From Geminicoccaceae bacterium (GTDB lineage: Bacteria > Pseudomonadota > Alphaproteobacteria > Geminicoccales > Geminicoccaceae), in assembly GCA_020638495.1 (NCBI GenBank), contig JACKIN010000002.1, forward strand, positions 186,001 to 250,000: DNA of 64,000 nt, read 5' to 3'. A program made the translations under genes and the position numbers. Positions 34,245-43,948 of this stretch are shown in pieces (the first letter of the stretch is position 1; each line of letters begins with the position of its first letter). The notes below the pieces were generated by a model. That model saw nothing but the letters and a program-made list of their open reading frames with translations, searched no databases and was not told the origin of the DNA.

Positions 34245-35065
34245 GCGTCCCAGGCGGGCGCGAAGGCGCCGTTCACCAGCCTTCCCGTGGGCGAGCCCAA
34301 GGCGCTGATCCGGCTCATCTCCGCGTCCGAGAGGGCGAAGTCGAAGACGCCGAGATTCTCGGTGATCCGCGCCTCGTTCGAACTCCTGGGAATGGCGACG
34401 ACACCTTCCTGCTGGACCAGCCAGCGCAGCGTCACCTGGGTCGCCGAGCGGCCATGCGCCTCGGCCACGGCGCCGATCACCGGGTCGCCCAGCACCTTGC
34501 CGCGCGCGATCGGGCAGTAGGCGGTGAGCGCCATGCCGTGGCGGCGGAGCGCCGTCATGACCTTCGTCTGGCTGAGATAGGGGTGATACTCGACCTGGTT
34601 GGTGACGAGCGGTGCAGCGCTCAGCCGCACGGCCTCGTCGACCATGGCCGCCGTGAAGTTGCTCACACCGATATGCCGGGCCTTGCCGGATTCGCGGATC
34701 GCGTTGAGCGCTTCGATGGTCTCGGCGAGCGGCACGTCCTTGGCCGGCCAGTGCAGCAGGAGCAGGTCGACCGCATCGACGCCGAGCAGCTTCAGCCGCT
34801 CGTCGGCGGCGCGCATCAGCTCGTGGCTGCGGAACTGGTCGGGCCAGATCTTGGTGGTGAGGAAGATGTCGTCGCGCTTGACGCCGGAGCCCTTGATGCC
34901 GGCCCCCACCTCGCGCTCGTTCTTGTACATCTGGGCGGTGTCGACATGCCGGTAGCCGGTGGCGATGGCATGCTCGACCAGCGCCTGCACCCGCTCCTGC
35001 GGCAGGTCCCAGGTGCCGAAGCCGATGGCGGGCATCCTCGCCCCGTTCGCCTCGACGATGATCAT
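34241..35065 (-). CDS. Aldo/keto reductase
   Basis: 274 aa TIM-barrel NADPH reductase with the full catalytic tetrad Asp42, Tyr47, Lys72 and His105 in HVDTAQMY, TTKIWPD and LLLLHWP. Cofactor-binding segments IGVSNFTAAMVDEAV and AIPRSSNEARITENL are present. The closest general group is the 2,5-diketo-D-gluconate reductase/AKR5-like enzymes; the substrate (an aldehyde or ketone) is open. First gene of a minus-strand operon, divergent from an IMPase gene across 91 bp. Confidence 0.9.
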   Translation of the reverse strand: MIIVEANGARMPAIGFGTWDLPQERVQALVEHAIATGYRHVDTAQMYKNEREVGAGIKGSGVKRDDIFLTTKIWPDQFRSHELMRAADERLKLLGVDAVDLLLLHWPAKDVPLAETIEALNAIRESGKARHIGVSNFTAAMVDEAVRLSAAPLVTNQVEYHPYLSQTKVMTALRRHGMALTAYCPIARGKVLGDPVIGAVAEAHGRSATQVTLRWLVQQEGVVAIPRSSNEARITENLGVFDFALSDAEMSRISALGSPTGRLVNGAFAPAWDA

Positions 35066-35156
35066 GCGCGTCCCTCCGATTTTTTCGCCCCGCTCTCGTC
35101 GCGGCGTCCGTCCCGTCCTATAACCCGCGGCAACCTGCTCCCCAAGCCCGGACCGA

Positions 35157-35951
35157 ATGATGCCCGAGATCGACCCCGCCCTGCGGCTCGCCGCCGCCGA
35201 AGCCGTCGCCCGCGAGGCCGGCAGCCTCGCCCGACGCTACTACCTCGTCCGCGACACGCTCGAGATCGAGAGCAAGGGTGCCCAGGACCTGGTGAGCCAG
35301 GCCGACCGCGAGGTCGAGACCCTGATCCGCGACCGGCTCGCCAAGCTCTTCCCCGAGGACGGCTTCGTCGGCGAGGAGCACGCGCACGCGCTCAAGACCG
35401 ATGGCGGCGGGCACTGGGTGATCGACCCGATCGACGGCACCTGGTGCTTCCTCAACGGCATCGGCTCCTGGTGCGTCAGCCTCGCCTACGAGCGCGCCGG
35501 CAAGGTCGAGACCGGCGTCGTCTACGACCCCATGGCGGACGAGCTCTTCGCCGCCCGGCGCGGCGGCGGGGCGGTGCTGAACGGCGTGCCGATCCGGGTG
35601 GCCGACGCCACCTCGCTCGCCGACGGCACGGTCAGCCTCGGCTACTCGCTGCGCGTGCCCGTCACCTCCATGCTGCCGCTCTTCGACAAGCTGCTGAACG
35701 CCCGCGGCATGTACCAGCGGCACGGCTCGGGTGCCTTGGGGCTCGCCTGGACCGCCGCCGGACGGCTGATCGGCTATCTCGAGCCGCACATGAACAGCTG
35801 GGACTGCCTCGCCGGGCTGCTCCTCGTCGAGGAGGCGGGCGGCTTCACCAACGATTTCCTCGAGAACAACGGCCTGCTCGACGGCAACCCCGTGATCGCC
35901 GGGCCGAAGGCGCTCGAGGCCGAGTTCGCCCGGCTGACCGACCACTGGTGA
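35157..35951 (+). CDS. Inositol monophosphatase-superfamily phosphatase
   Basis: 264 aa from ATG 35157 (a second ATG follows immediately). Metal-site motifs: GEEHAH (Glu), WVIDPIDGTWCFLNG (Asp-Pro-x-Asp-Gly-Thr) and NSWDCLAGLLLVEEAGG (Trp-Asp). These define the Mg2+-dependent IMPase/FBPase superfamily; relatives act on inositol phosphate, histidinol phosphate or sugar bisphosphates. A second member (CysQ type) is at 39394. No strong neighbourhood clue; the gene ends 9 bp before the convergent SLC13 carrier gene. Confidence 0.88.
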   Translation: MMPEIDPALRLAAAEAVAREAGSLARRYYLVRDTLEIESKGAQDLVSQADREVETLIRDRLAKLFPEDGFVGEEHAHALKTDGGGHWVIDPIDGTWCFLNGIGSWCVSLAYERAGKVETGVVYDPMADELFAARRGGGAVLNGVPIRVADATSLADGTVSLGYSLRVPVTSMLPLFDKLLNARGMYQRHGSGALGLAWTAAGRLIGYLEPHMNSWDCLAGLLLVEEAGGFTNDFLENNGLLDGNPVIAGPKALEAEFARLTDHW

Positions 35952-35960
35952 GCCCGGCGC

Positions 35961-37502
35961 TCAGATGCCGAACACGGCGCCGGCGAGCAGGTACATGGCG
36001 CCGAAGGTCACGGCGATCGCCAGGATGTTCAGCCAGAACCCGGCCATGACCATGTCCCTGAGCTGCATCCGCTCGTAGGCGAAGACGATGGCGTTGGGCG
36101 GTGTCGCCACCGGCATCATGAACGCCATCGAGGCCCCCACCGCCACCGGCACGGCCAGCATGCGCGGGTCGAGCTCAAGGCCCACGGCGACGGCGCCCAG
36201 GATCGGCAGGAAGGTGGCGGTCGAGGCCGTGTTGGAGGTGATCTCGGTGAGGTAGACGATGGCCGTCACCACGATCAGCACCAGCACCCAGGTGCCGACG
36301 TCGAAGCCGGTGACCGAGTTGCCGATCCACTCGGCGAGGCCCGTCTCCTTGAACCCGCCGGCCAGCGCCAGCCCGCCGCCGAAGAGCAGCAGCACGCCCC
36401 AGGGCACGTTCCGCGCGGCACTCCAGTCGAGCACGAAGGTGCCCTCCGCGCGCGACACGGGCCAGGCGAAGAGGACGAGGGCGGCGATCATCGCCACCGA
36501 GGTGTCGTTGATCGGCAGGCCGGTCAGCGCCACGATCGGCGAGCGGAAGATCCAGGCGAGCGCTGCCCCGAGGAAGACGCCGCCCACCACCTTCTCGGCG
36601 TAGCCCATCGAGCCGAGGGCCAAAAGCTCGCCGCGGACGACGCCGCTCGCATCGCCCACCTGCAGCTTGCGCGCCGGGAAGATCAGCTTGGTGAGCAGCA
36701 GCCAGGCCAGTGGCAGCATGACGATGACCACCGGCATGCCGAACAGCATCCAGGTGAAGAAGGTGATCTGGATGTCGTAGGTGCTGGCGAGGAAGCTCGC
36801 GAGCAGCGCGTTGGGCGGTGTGCCGATCAGCGTGCCGACGCCGCCGATCGAGGCGCTGTAGGCAATCCCCAGCATGAGCGCCACGCCGAAATTGCGCAGC
36901 ATGCGATCGTCTTTTGTCTGGCGGCCGATGAAGTCGATGACCGAGAGCCCGACCGCGAACATCATCACCGTGGTCGCGGTGTTGGAGATCCAGAGCGAGA
37001 GAAAGCCCGTCGCCAGCATGAAGCCGCCGATGATGCCGCCCGGGCTGGTCCCGACCGCCGCCACGATGCGCAGTGCTATGCGCCGGTGCAGGCCCCAGCG
37101 CTGCATGGCGGCGGCGAGCAGAAAGCCGCCGAGAAAGAGGAAGATCAGGCTGTCGGCATAGCTGGCCGCGACCGGCCCCATGGCCGAGATCCCATAGAGC
37201 GGCATCAGCGGGATCGGCAGGAGCGCCGTCGCCGGGATCGGCACCGCCTCGCCGAGCCACCAGACCACCATCCAGACCGTCATCGAGACGAGCTTCCAGG
37301 CCGGGTCCGGCATGCCTTCGGGTGCCGGCAGGAGCACGATCAGGATGGCCAGGAGCGGGCCGAGCACCAGGGCACCGAGCCGAACGGCCGAAAGCGGCTC
37401 GCCGCGCTCCGGCCCCTCGCCCTCGCCCAGCGGCCTTTGCCGACCGGCGGGCGTCGCAGCGCTCGTCGCCGGCACCGGGGCTTCCGGACGCGCCTCGCTC
37501 AT
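35961..37502 (-). CDS. SLC13/DASS family sodium:anion symporter
   Basis: 513 aa from ATG 37502, with GGGGAGG upstream; the frame continues to 37646 but without a family N-terminus. Residues 1-45 are a Pro/Ala/Glu-rich cytoplasmic leader. About 11-12 spans follow. Both SNT signature loops are present: SLWISNTATTVMMFAV and LTEITSNTASTATFLP, which bind Na+ and carboxylate in VcINDY-type transporters. Likely substrates are C4 dicarboxylates, citrate or sulfate. It is convergent with the IMPase-like gene. No regulator adjacent. Confidence 0.9.
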   Translation of the reverse strand: MSEARPEAPVPATSAATPAGRQRPLGEGEGPERGEPLSAVRLGALVLGPLLAILIVLLPAPEGMPDPAWKLVSMTVWMVVWWLGEAVPIPATALLPIPLMPLYGISAMGPVAASYADSLIFLFLGGFLLAAAMQRWGLHRRIALRIVAAVGTSPGGIIGGFMLATGFLSLWISNTATTVMMFAVGLSVIDFIGRQTKDDRMLRNFGVALMLGIAYSASIGGVGTLIGTPPNALLASFLASTYDIQITFFTWMLFGMPVVIVMLPLAWLLLTKLIFPARKLQVGDASGVVRGELLALGSMGYAEKVVGGVFLGAALAWIFRSPIVALTGLPINDTSVAMIAALVLFAWPVSRAEGTFVLDWSAARNVPWGVLLLFGGGLALAGGFKETGLAEWIGNSVTGFDVGTWVLVLIVVTAIVYLTEITSNTASTATFLPILGAVAVGLELDPRMLAVPVAVGASMAFMMPVATPPNAIVFAYERMQLRDMVMAGFWLNILAIAVTFGAMYLLAGAVFGI

Positions 37503-37730
37503 TGGCCTCCCCCGACCTGCTTCGGCCTTCAACTGCAGCTTGTCCCCGCCCGACGGCGCTGGCAAGCGCCACGGCGCGGCGCCGGCCGGCGCAGCCGCTC
37601 GAGCCATACCACCCCTAATCGGCCCACCGACTGCCTTGCCCTGCAATGGTCGGTCACCATTGCCCGTGACGCCCTTGCGGACAATCCCGCCGTCAGCTTC
37701 TCATCCTCCGCTCTCCATCGTCGGCGCCTT

Positions 37731-39179
37731 TCAGCCAGACAAGGCGACAACTCGCCCTGGCCGGAGCGTGGGCGGCAAGAGCGCCTCGCCGCAGAGATAG
37801 TCGATGCCAGCCGCGATGGCGGCGCGTGCCGGGCCGATCCCGGTCGCGGCTCCGGCCCCGGCACCTGCCTCGACCCGCGTCTCGATGAAGGCGCAGGTCC
37901 GCAGGCCGGCTGCTCGTCCGAGGACCCCGAGCCCGCCGAGCACCGCCGCGCCATAACCAGCGTCGCCGGCGACTGCCGCCCGGTCGAGGGGACCGCCCTC
38001 GCCGACGTCGTCGGTCCCGTTTCGGGCGGCCCGCAGCAACGCCGAAATGCCGGCCACGCCCGACGCCTGCAGGTTGTCGGTGACCATCGGCAGCCTGTCC
38101 GGCGGGCCACCGTTCGATCCCGCGGCGGCGAGCAGATCGGCATCGATCCGGACCAGGATGGCGACCGCGAACGGTCGCAGATAGCTCACCAGCTCGCGCA
38201 CCCGGGCCTGCGGCAGGCTCGCCGGCAGGCCGGCGATCTCGATGATCAGTCGCCGGTCGGCGCCGGCCGGCAACCGGCGGCAGGCGAGGACGAGCGGCTC
38301 GCGGTGGCGCATCGAGGCGAGGGTCGAGTAGTGCAGCGTGAGCCGCAGCGCCGTGCGCGCGGCGTGCAGATGCGGCGCCACCTGCGCGATCGACCAGCGA
38401 TCGAGAGCCGCGTCGAAGACCCCGTTGAGGCTCGAGGGACAGAGCTCGGCAACGCCCTGTCGGCCTGTTTCGCCATCCAGCATCGGCGTCAGCGCATAGC
38501 CGGTCACCAGCCGCTTGCGGAAATGGAGGATCGGCTGGTAGAGCGCCTGGATTTCGGGCTCGTGCGCGGCGAAGAGCGCCTCCTCGGCATCGTCGACCTT
38601 GCGCCTGAAATCCCTGATGCGGGCCTCGAGCTCGCCGAGGCCGGTGATCCGGGCCAGGCCCTGGACCAGATCGAAGCCGGTCGTCTGCAGCTTGCAGGCG
38701 ACCCCGCCCGGCACCATGCCGCACAGCCGCTCGGTGATCTCGGCGGCGATGAACCGGCCGCGCCGCTCCGCAGCCAGGCGATCGATGTCGGTGACAAGAA
38801 GATGGAAGCGGTCGCTCTCGACCGCGACGTAGAGATCATGCGCGCCGAGCCGCTTCGTCAGGCTGCCCTCGACGATCTGGTAGGCCTTCTCGCGCACCGC
38901 CGGCCAGCGATTGCCGAAGCGCAGGCGCAATTCCTCGATGTCGAGGAGCTGGAGCCCGCCGGCCAGGCGTGGCGCCGGCAGGGCCGCATGATGGCGGCGA
39001 AACGCCTCGATACGCTCGGCGAACCGGCCCGGATGGCGCGGATCGAGCCCGTGGGCGGTCCGTGGCGGATGGAGCGCGAACGACGCCGGCATCGCCGCCG
39101 GCGAAGGCCGCGCAGGCGCGGCACCTGCCGCCGGGGGCGCCTTCACAACGGGTCGATCGGCGACTGCCCGCTGCAGCAT
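37731..39179 (-). CDS. Degenerate EAL-like regulatory protein
   Basis: 482 aa if started at ATG 39179; a GTG about 90 bp upstream is possible. Residues ~60-200 resemble a divergent GGDEF-like half (RFGNRWPAVREKAYQIVEGSL and VESDRFHLLVTDIDRL), and residues ~205-480 an EAL-like barrel: ALYQPILHFRKRLVTGYALTPML, then LIIEIAGLPAS, FAVAILVRID and AGIDYLCGEALLPPT. The catalytic Glu-Ala-Leu and the metal-binding acids are not conserved, so c-di-GMP hydrolysis is unlikely and a binding or scaffolding role is probable. No membrane span. The domain call is from pattern and is moderately secure. Confidence 0.65.
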   Translation of the reverse strand: MLQRAVADRPVVKAPPAAGAAPARPSPAAMPASFALHPPRTAHGLDPRHPGRFAERIEAFRRHHAALPAPRLAGGLQLLDIEELRLRFGNRWPAVREKAYQIVEGSLTKRLGAHDLYVAVESDRFHLLVTDIDRLAAERRGRFIAAEITERLCGMVPGGVACKLQTTGFDLVQGLARITGLGELEARIRDFRRKVDDAEEALFAAHEPEIQALYQPILHFRKRLVTGYALTPMLDGETGRQGVAELCPSSLNGVFDAALDRWSIAQVAPHLHAARTALRLTLHYSTLASMRHREPLVLACRRLPAGADRRLIIEIAGLPASLPQARVRELVSYLRPFAVAILVRIDADLLAAAGSNGGPPDRLPMVTDNLQASGVAGISALLRAARNGTDDVGEGGPLDRAAVAGDAGYGAAVLGGLGVLGRAAGLRTCAFIETRVEAGAGAGAATGIGPARAAIAAGIDYLCGEALLPPTLRPGRVVALSG

Positions 39180-39393
39180 CGCTCCGGCCAGGGTCGGGGG
39201 GCCGGCACGCTCGCCGGCCTCGTCGATGCTGAAGCTAGCACCACCTGGTTGAGATCCCGTTAACGACACTCGGGCGGTCGACCACGCCCGGGTGCGGCGC
39301 CCGCGTGCTTGTTTCCGCTCCCCCGGTTCGCTAGCACCGGCCCCGTGGTCGACACCCGCCGGCCGCCGATCCCCGAGAGAGCTGGAGCCCCAC

Positions 39394-40161
39394 ATGGTCG
39401 ACCCGAAGCGGCATCTGCCCGAGCTGATCCGCCTCGCCGATGCCGCGGCAGGCGAGATCATGCGCCACTACGGCCGGGATACCGCCGTCGACTACAAGGC
39501 CGACCGCTCGCCCGTCACCCTCGCCGACGAGGCCGGCGAGGCGATCATCCTCGAGGGTCTCCGCGCCCTCACCCCGGACTGGCCGATCGTCGCCGAGGAG
39601 GCCGTGAGCCGGGGCGAGATCCCGGCCGTCGACGACGGCCCCTTCTGGCTGGTCGACCCGCTCGACGGGACCAAGGAGTTCATCAACCAGCGCGGCGAGT
39701 TCACCGTCAATATCGGCCTCGTCCAGGCCCGCCTGCCGGTCATGGGCGTCGTCTTCGCCCCGGCCATCGACACCATGTGGTGGGGGGCCGTCGGCCATGG
39801 CGCCGAGCGCCGCAAGGCCGGGGTCACCGAAGCCATCGCCGTGCGCCGGGCCCCGCCGGCCGGCGGCCCGGTCGCCGTCGCCAGCCGCTCCCACCGCGAC
39901 GCCGAGACCGATGCCTGGCTCGCCGAGCACGGCATCACCGAGACCCTCTCCTGCGGCAGCTCGCTCAAGTTCTGCGCCGTCGCCGAGGGCCGGGCCGACG
40001 TCTACCCGCGCTTCGGGCCGACCATGGAATGGGACACGGCGGCCGGCCACGCCGTGCTGCGCGCCGCCGGCGGCGAGGTGGTCACGGTGGCAGGCCAACC
40101 CTTCACCTACACCAAGCCCGACTTCCGCAACGGCGGCTTCATCGCCCGCGCCCACGGCTGA
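39394..40161 (+). CDS. cysQ: 3'(2'),5'-bisphosphate nucleotidase
   Basis: 255 aa from ATG 39394. Motifs: IVAEEAVSRGEIP (Glu), FWLVDPLDGTKEFINQRGEFTVN (family-specific for CysQ), CGSSLKFCAVAEGRADVYPRFG and EWDTAAGHAVLRAAGG. The LDGTKEF string separates CysQ from plain IMPases. It removes the 3' phosphate from PAP, the by-product of sulfate activation, relieving inhibition of sulfotransferases and exonucleases. Followed 8 bp later by pyrD, probably co-transcribed. It fits with sulfur metabolism (metZ) close by, though not the same operon. Confidence 0.92.
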   Translation: MVDPKRHLPELIRLADAAAGEIMRHYGRDTAVDYKADRSPVTLADEAGEAIILEGLRALTPDWPIVAEEAVSRGEIPAVDDGPFWLVDPLDGTKEFINQRGEFTVNIGLVQARLPVMGVVFAPAIDTMWWGAVGHGAERRKAGVTEAIAVRRAPPAGGPVAVASRSHRDAETDAWLAEHGITETLSCGSSLKFCAVAEGRADVYPRFGPTMEWDTAAGHAVLRAAGGEVVTVAGQPFTYTKPDFRNGGFIARAHG

Positions 40162-40169
40162 TTCCTTCG

Positions 40170-41225
<1,056 letters not shown>

Positions 41226-41249
41226 GCGGCGCCAGCCGGCACACCCCGC

Positions 41250-41278
41250 TTGACGCCGCCGGCGATCGCGCCTAATCG
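41250..41278 (+). promoter_or_regulatory. Sigma-70 promoter for the metZ leader
   Basis: TTGACG (41250-41255), 17 bp spacer, TAATCG (41273-41278). The predicted transcript start, about 41284-41286, coincides with the first base pairs of the SAM-II aptamer, which supports the call. Confidence 0.65.
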
Positions 41279-41283
41279 CCGAC

Positions 41284-41340
41284 CTGTGGTGATTTGAGCC
41301 GGTCGGCTTGCGGGCCACGTTAAACAATCCGCTAAAAGGC
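41284..41340 (+). promoter_or_regulatory. SAM-II riboswitch
   Basis: The leader shows the conserved SAM-II sequence: GTGGTGATTTG at 41286-41296, the CGGTCGGCTTGC loop (41300-41311), GCCACGTTAAAC (41314-41325) and CGCTAAAAGG (41330-41339). P1 forms between GTGG (41286-41289) and CCAC (41315-41318); the GCTAAAAG segment joins the pseudoknot that holds S-adenosylmethionine. It lies 61 bp before metZ. High SAM should lower metZ expression. Confidence 0.93.
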
Positions 41341-41383
41341 CGGGCGTCATGTGGACCCTGGCCTTTTCCGGCCGGGGTTTTTT
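41334..41383 (+). terminator. Attenuator: antiterminator and intrinsic terminator ahead of metZ
   Basis: Terminator: CCCTGGCC (41356-41363) pairs with GGCCGGGG (41370-41377), including one G-U, loop TTTTCC, followed by six T (41378-41383). Competing antiterminator: AAAAGGCC (41334-41341) pairs perfectly with GGCCTTTT (41360-41367). The AAAAGG strand belongs to the aptamer pseudoknot, so SAM binding would remove it from the antiterminator and allow termination. Confidence 0.75.
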
Positions 41384-41400
41384 GCTTGCGGAGCAGGAAC

Positions 41401-42585
41401 ATGGCGGAAGACGGGGCGCAGGGCTGGCGGCTGGAGACGCAACTGGTGCAGGGCGGGCTCGACCGCTCGCACCACGGCGAGACCGCCGAAGCGCTCTACC
41501 TCACCTCGGGCTTCGTCTACGAGCGCGCCGAGCATGCCGAGGACCGCTTCCGCGACCGTGCCCCCGGCTTCATGTACTCCCGCTACGGCAACCCCACGGT
41601 CAGCACCTTCGAGCAGCGCCTCGCCGCCATCGAGGGGGCCGAGGCCTGCTGCGCCGTCGGCTCCGGCATGGCGGCGGTCAACGCCGCCTTCATGTGCCGC
41701 CTGAAGGCCGGTGACCGAGTCGTCGCCGCCCGGGCCCTCTTCGGCTCCTGCCGCCACATCATCGCCAATATCCTGCCGCGCTTCGGCATCGAGCACGAAT
41801 TCGTCGACGGCGCCGACCTCGAGCAGTGGCGCCAGGCCCTGTCCCGGCCCACCGCCCTCGTCTTCTTCGAGACCCCCTCCAACCCGACCCTCGAGCTCGT
41901 CGACATCGCCGCCGTGGCCGAGCTCGCCCACCAGGCCGGGGCCGAGGTCGTGGTCGACAACGTCTTCTCCACGCCTCTCCTGCAACGCCCGCACGCCCTC
42001 GGCGCCGACGTCGTCGTCTACTCCGCCACCAAGCACATCGACGGCCAGGGCCGCTGCCTCGGCGGTGCGATCCTCGGCACGCAGCGCTACCGCGACGACA
42101 CCCTCCACCCCTACCTCAAGCATACCGGACCCAGCCTCAGCCCGTTCAACGCCTGGGTGCTGCTCAAGGGCCTCGAGACCCTGCCGCTCCGCGTCGCCCA
42201 GCAATGCCGGAGCGCCCAGCAGATAGCCGAGCACCTCGAAGCCCACCCGAAGGTCCGCCGCGCCCGCTACCCCGGCCTCGAAAGCCACCCCCAATACGCC
42301 CTCGCCCGCCGCCAGATGCAGGCCGGCTCGACCCTCGTCGCCTTCCATGTCGGCGGAACCAAGGAACGCGCCTTCGAGGTCCTGAACAGGCTCCGCCTCG
42401 CCGTCATCTCCAACAATCTCGGCGACAGCAAGACCATGGTCACCCACCCCGCCACCACCACCCACTCGAAGCTGCCGCCCGAGGAACGCCGGGCCCTCGG
42501 CATCACCGACGACCTCGTCCGCCTCTCCATCGGCCTCGAGCACGTCGACGACATCATCGCCGATCTCGACCAGGCGCTGGCGTGA
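41401..42585 (+). CDS. metZ: O-succinylhomoserine sulfhydrylase
   Basis: 394 aa from ATG 41401, with GGAG 10-13 bp upstream. Cys/Met metabolism PLP enzyme: RYGNPTVSTFEQRLAAIEGAEAC, FFETPSNPTLELVDI, and the PLP lysine in VYSATKHIDGQGR. The DGQGR string after the lysine is typical of MetZ rather than cystathionine synthase. It joins sulfide to O-succinylhomoserine (or O-acetylhomoserine), giving homocysteine, the acceptor for methionine synthase. Controlled by the SAM-II riboswitch and attenuator just upstream. Monocistronic as far as visible; IS110 debris follows. Confidence 0.93.
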   Translation: MAEDGAQGWRLETQLVQGGLDRSHHGETAEALYLTSGFVYERAEHAEDRFRDRAPGFMYSRYGNPTVSTFEQRLAAIEGAEACCAVGSGMAAVNAAFMCRLKAGDRVVAARALFGSCRHIIANILPRFGIEHEFVDGADLEQWRQALSRPTALVFFETPSNPTLELVDIAAVAELAHQAGAEVVVDNVFSTPLLQRPHALGADVVVYSATKHIDGQGRCLGGAILGTQRYRDDTLHPYLKHTGPSLSPFNAWVLLKGLETLPLRVAQQCRSAQQIAEHLEAHPKVRRARYPGLESHPQYALARRQMQAGSTLVAFHVGGTKERAFEVLNRLRLAVISNNLGDSKTMVTHPATTTHSKLPPEERRALGITDDLVRLSIGLEHVDDIIADLDQALA

Positions 42586-42729
42586 GATTGAACGGCCGGC
42601 GTGAAGAAAGTGCCGAGAAGGACGGAAATTCGAAGGATGGCGATGTCTTTCGCGATCGCGAGGTGAAATGGGGTCAGGACTCAATACGGGTGCAATGGGG
42701 TCAGCGACTGTCTTGGCCTGTCAAGCTGC

Positions 42730-43674
42730 TTACGCTGCGCGCCATGGCGTGCCGTCCCTGAGCATGGCGTTGATGATGACGAGGAGCTTGCGCATGCAGG
42801 CGGTGATCGCGAGCTTCCTGGCTTTGCCGGCGTCGAGCAGACGCTGGTAGAAGGCGCGGATGGTCGGGTTGTGGCGGGTGGCGACCAGCGTCGCCATGTA
42901 GAGCACGGTGCGCACGGTGGCGCGGCCGCTCCAGATGGTCCGACGACCTCGCATCAGCCCGCTGTCGCGGGCGAAGGGTGCCAAGCCGGCGAGGCTGGCG
43001 ATGGCCTTCCCGTCCAGCCGGCCGAGCTCTGGCAGGAGGGCCAGGAGGCTGGCGGCGGTGAGGCTGCCGATGCCGGGCACGGAGAGCAGCCACGTGGCCC
43101 TCTCGCGGGTGTTCGCCAGCGTCTCCAGCCTTGCCGTCAGCGCCTTCTCGATGGTCAGGATCTCGGCCGCGAGCCAGGCCAGATGGTCATCGAGCGAGCG
43201 CAACAGCGCCGACCCGGTGATGCGCCGGCGGCGGTTGCGCTCGGCATCACGCAGCACCACCAGCTGGCGGCGCCGCAGCACCAGGCCCACCAGCAAGGCG
43301 TCCGCCTCGCTGCCCGGCAGCCGCGGCTCGGGCCGCAGGCGCTCGGCGAACAGCGCCAGAACCCGGGCATCCAGCCGGTCGGTCTTCGCCAGCAGGCCGG
43401 CAGCCCGGGCGAAGTCGCGGATCTGGCGCGGATTGACCACCGCCGTGGCGATGCCCGCCCGGGCCAAGGCCGCGACCAGGCCGCGCTCGAGCCCGCCGGT
43501 AGCCTCGACCACCAGCAGCGTCCGCTCGCGGCTGGCCAGCCAGGCCACCAGCCGGCCGATGCCGGCGGCCGTGTGGGCGAAACTCGTGCCGACACCTTCC
43601 GGCAGCAGATGCACGTCGAGCTGCCGTTCACTGACATCGACGCCACAGAAACTCGCGAATGCTTCGAGGCTCAT
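42730..43674 (-). CDS. IS110-family transposase
   Basis: 314 aa. The N-terminal RuvC-like DEDD domain has Asp in CGVDVSERQLDVHLL, Glu in LLVVEATGGLE and Asp residues in LAKTDRLDARVLALFAE. The C-terminal transposase domain has VPGIGSLTAASLLALLPELG and LAGLAPFARDSGLMRGRRTI, carrying the candidate catalytic Ser in DSG. Complete for the family (300-400 aa). IS110 elements lack clear terminal repeats and target duplications, so the ends cannot be set; the gene lies between metZ debris (42586-42729) and a 274 bp non-coding leader. Confidence 0.92.
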   Translation of the reverse strand: MSLEAFASFCGVDVSERQLDVHLLPEGVGTSFAHTAAGIGRLVAWLASRERTLLVVEATGGLERGLVAALARAGIATAVVNPRQIRDFARAAGLLAKTDRLDARVLALFAERLRPEPRLPGSEADALLVGLVLRRRQLVVLRDAERNRRRRITGSALLRSLDDHLAWLAAEILTIEKALTARLETLANTRERATWLLSVPGIGSLTAASLLALLPELGRLDGKAIASLAGLAPFARDSGLMRGRRTIWSGRATVRTVLYMATLVATRHNPTIRAFYQRLLDAGKARKLAITACMRKLLVIINAMLRDGTPWRAA

Positions 43675-43948
43675 GGTCAGGCCATCCTCGTATGCGGGCT
43701 TGCCGCCCGATCGACTGTTCGGTTTACTGACGAGCTGCGGACGGGCGCCGCGCTGACCCGCGATCTCCCACGACCAGGGACTATCCGGCGTCCCGGCCGC
43801 CGGCCTTGGCCCGGCAGCTGCCGAGCCGAGGCCATCTCGTCCAGACAGTCACCGCATTCCGCCCATTTGAGAAGATACGAGGACTCGATACGACCTCCAT
43901 TCGCCGCCGAATACGGCTGCCCTCGTCGAGAAGGGCACCGCGCCCCGT
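43675..43948 (-). ncRNA. Non-coding leader of the IS110 element, candidate bridge RNA
   Basis: 274 bp without a convincing gene lie directly 5' of the IS110 transposase. In the IS110 group this is where the structured bridge RNA is encoded, with loops complementary to donor and target DNA. I see GC-rich inverted stretches but cannot fold or verify loops by eye, so this is a placement from family knowledge. The far part (toward 43948) may belong to the neighbouring serine hydrolase tail region instead. Confidence 0.35.
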
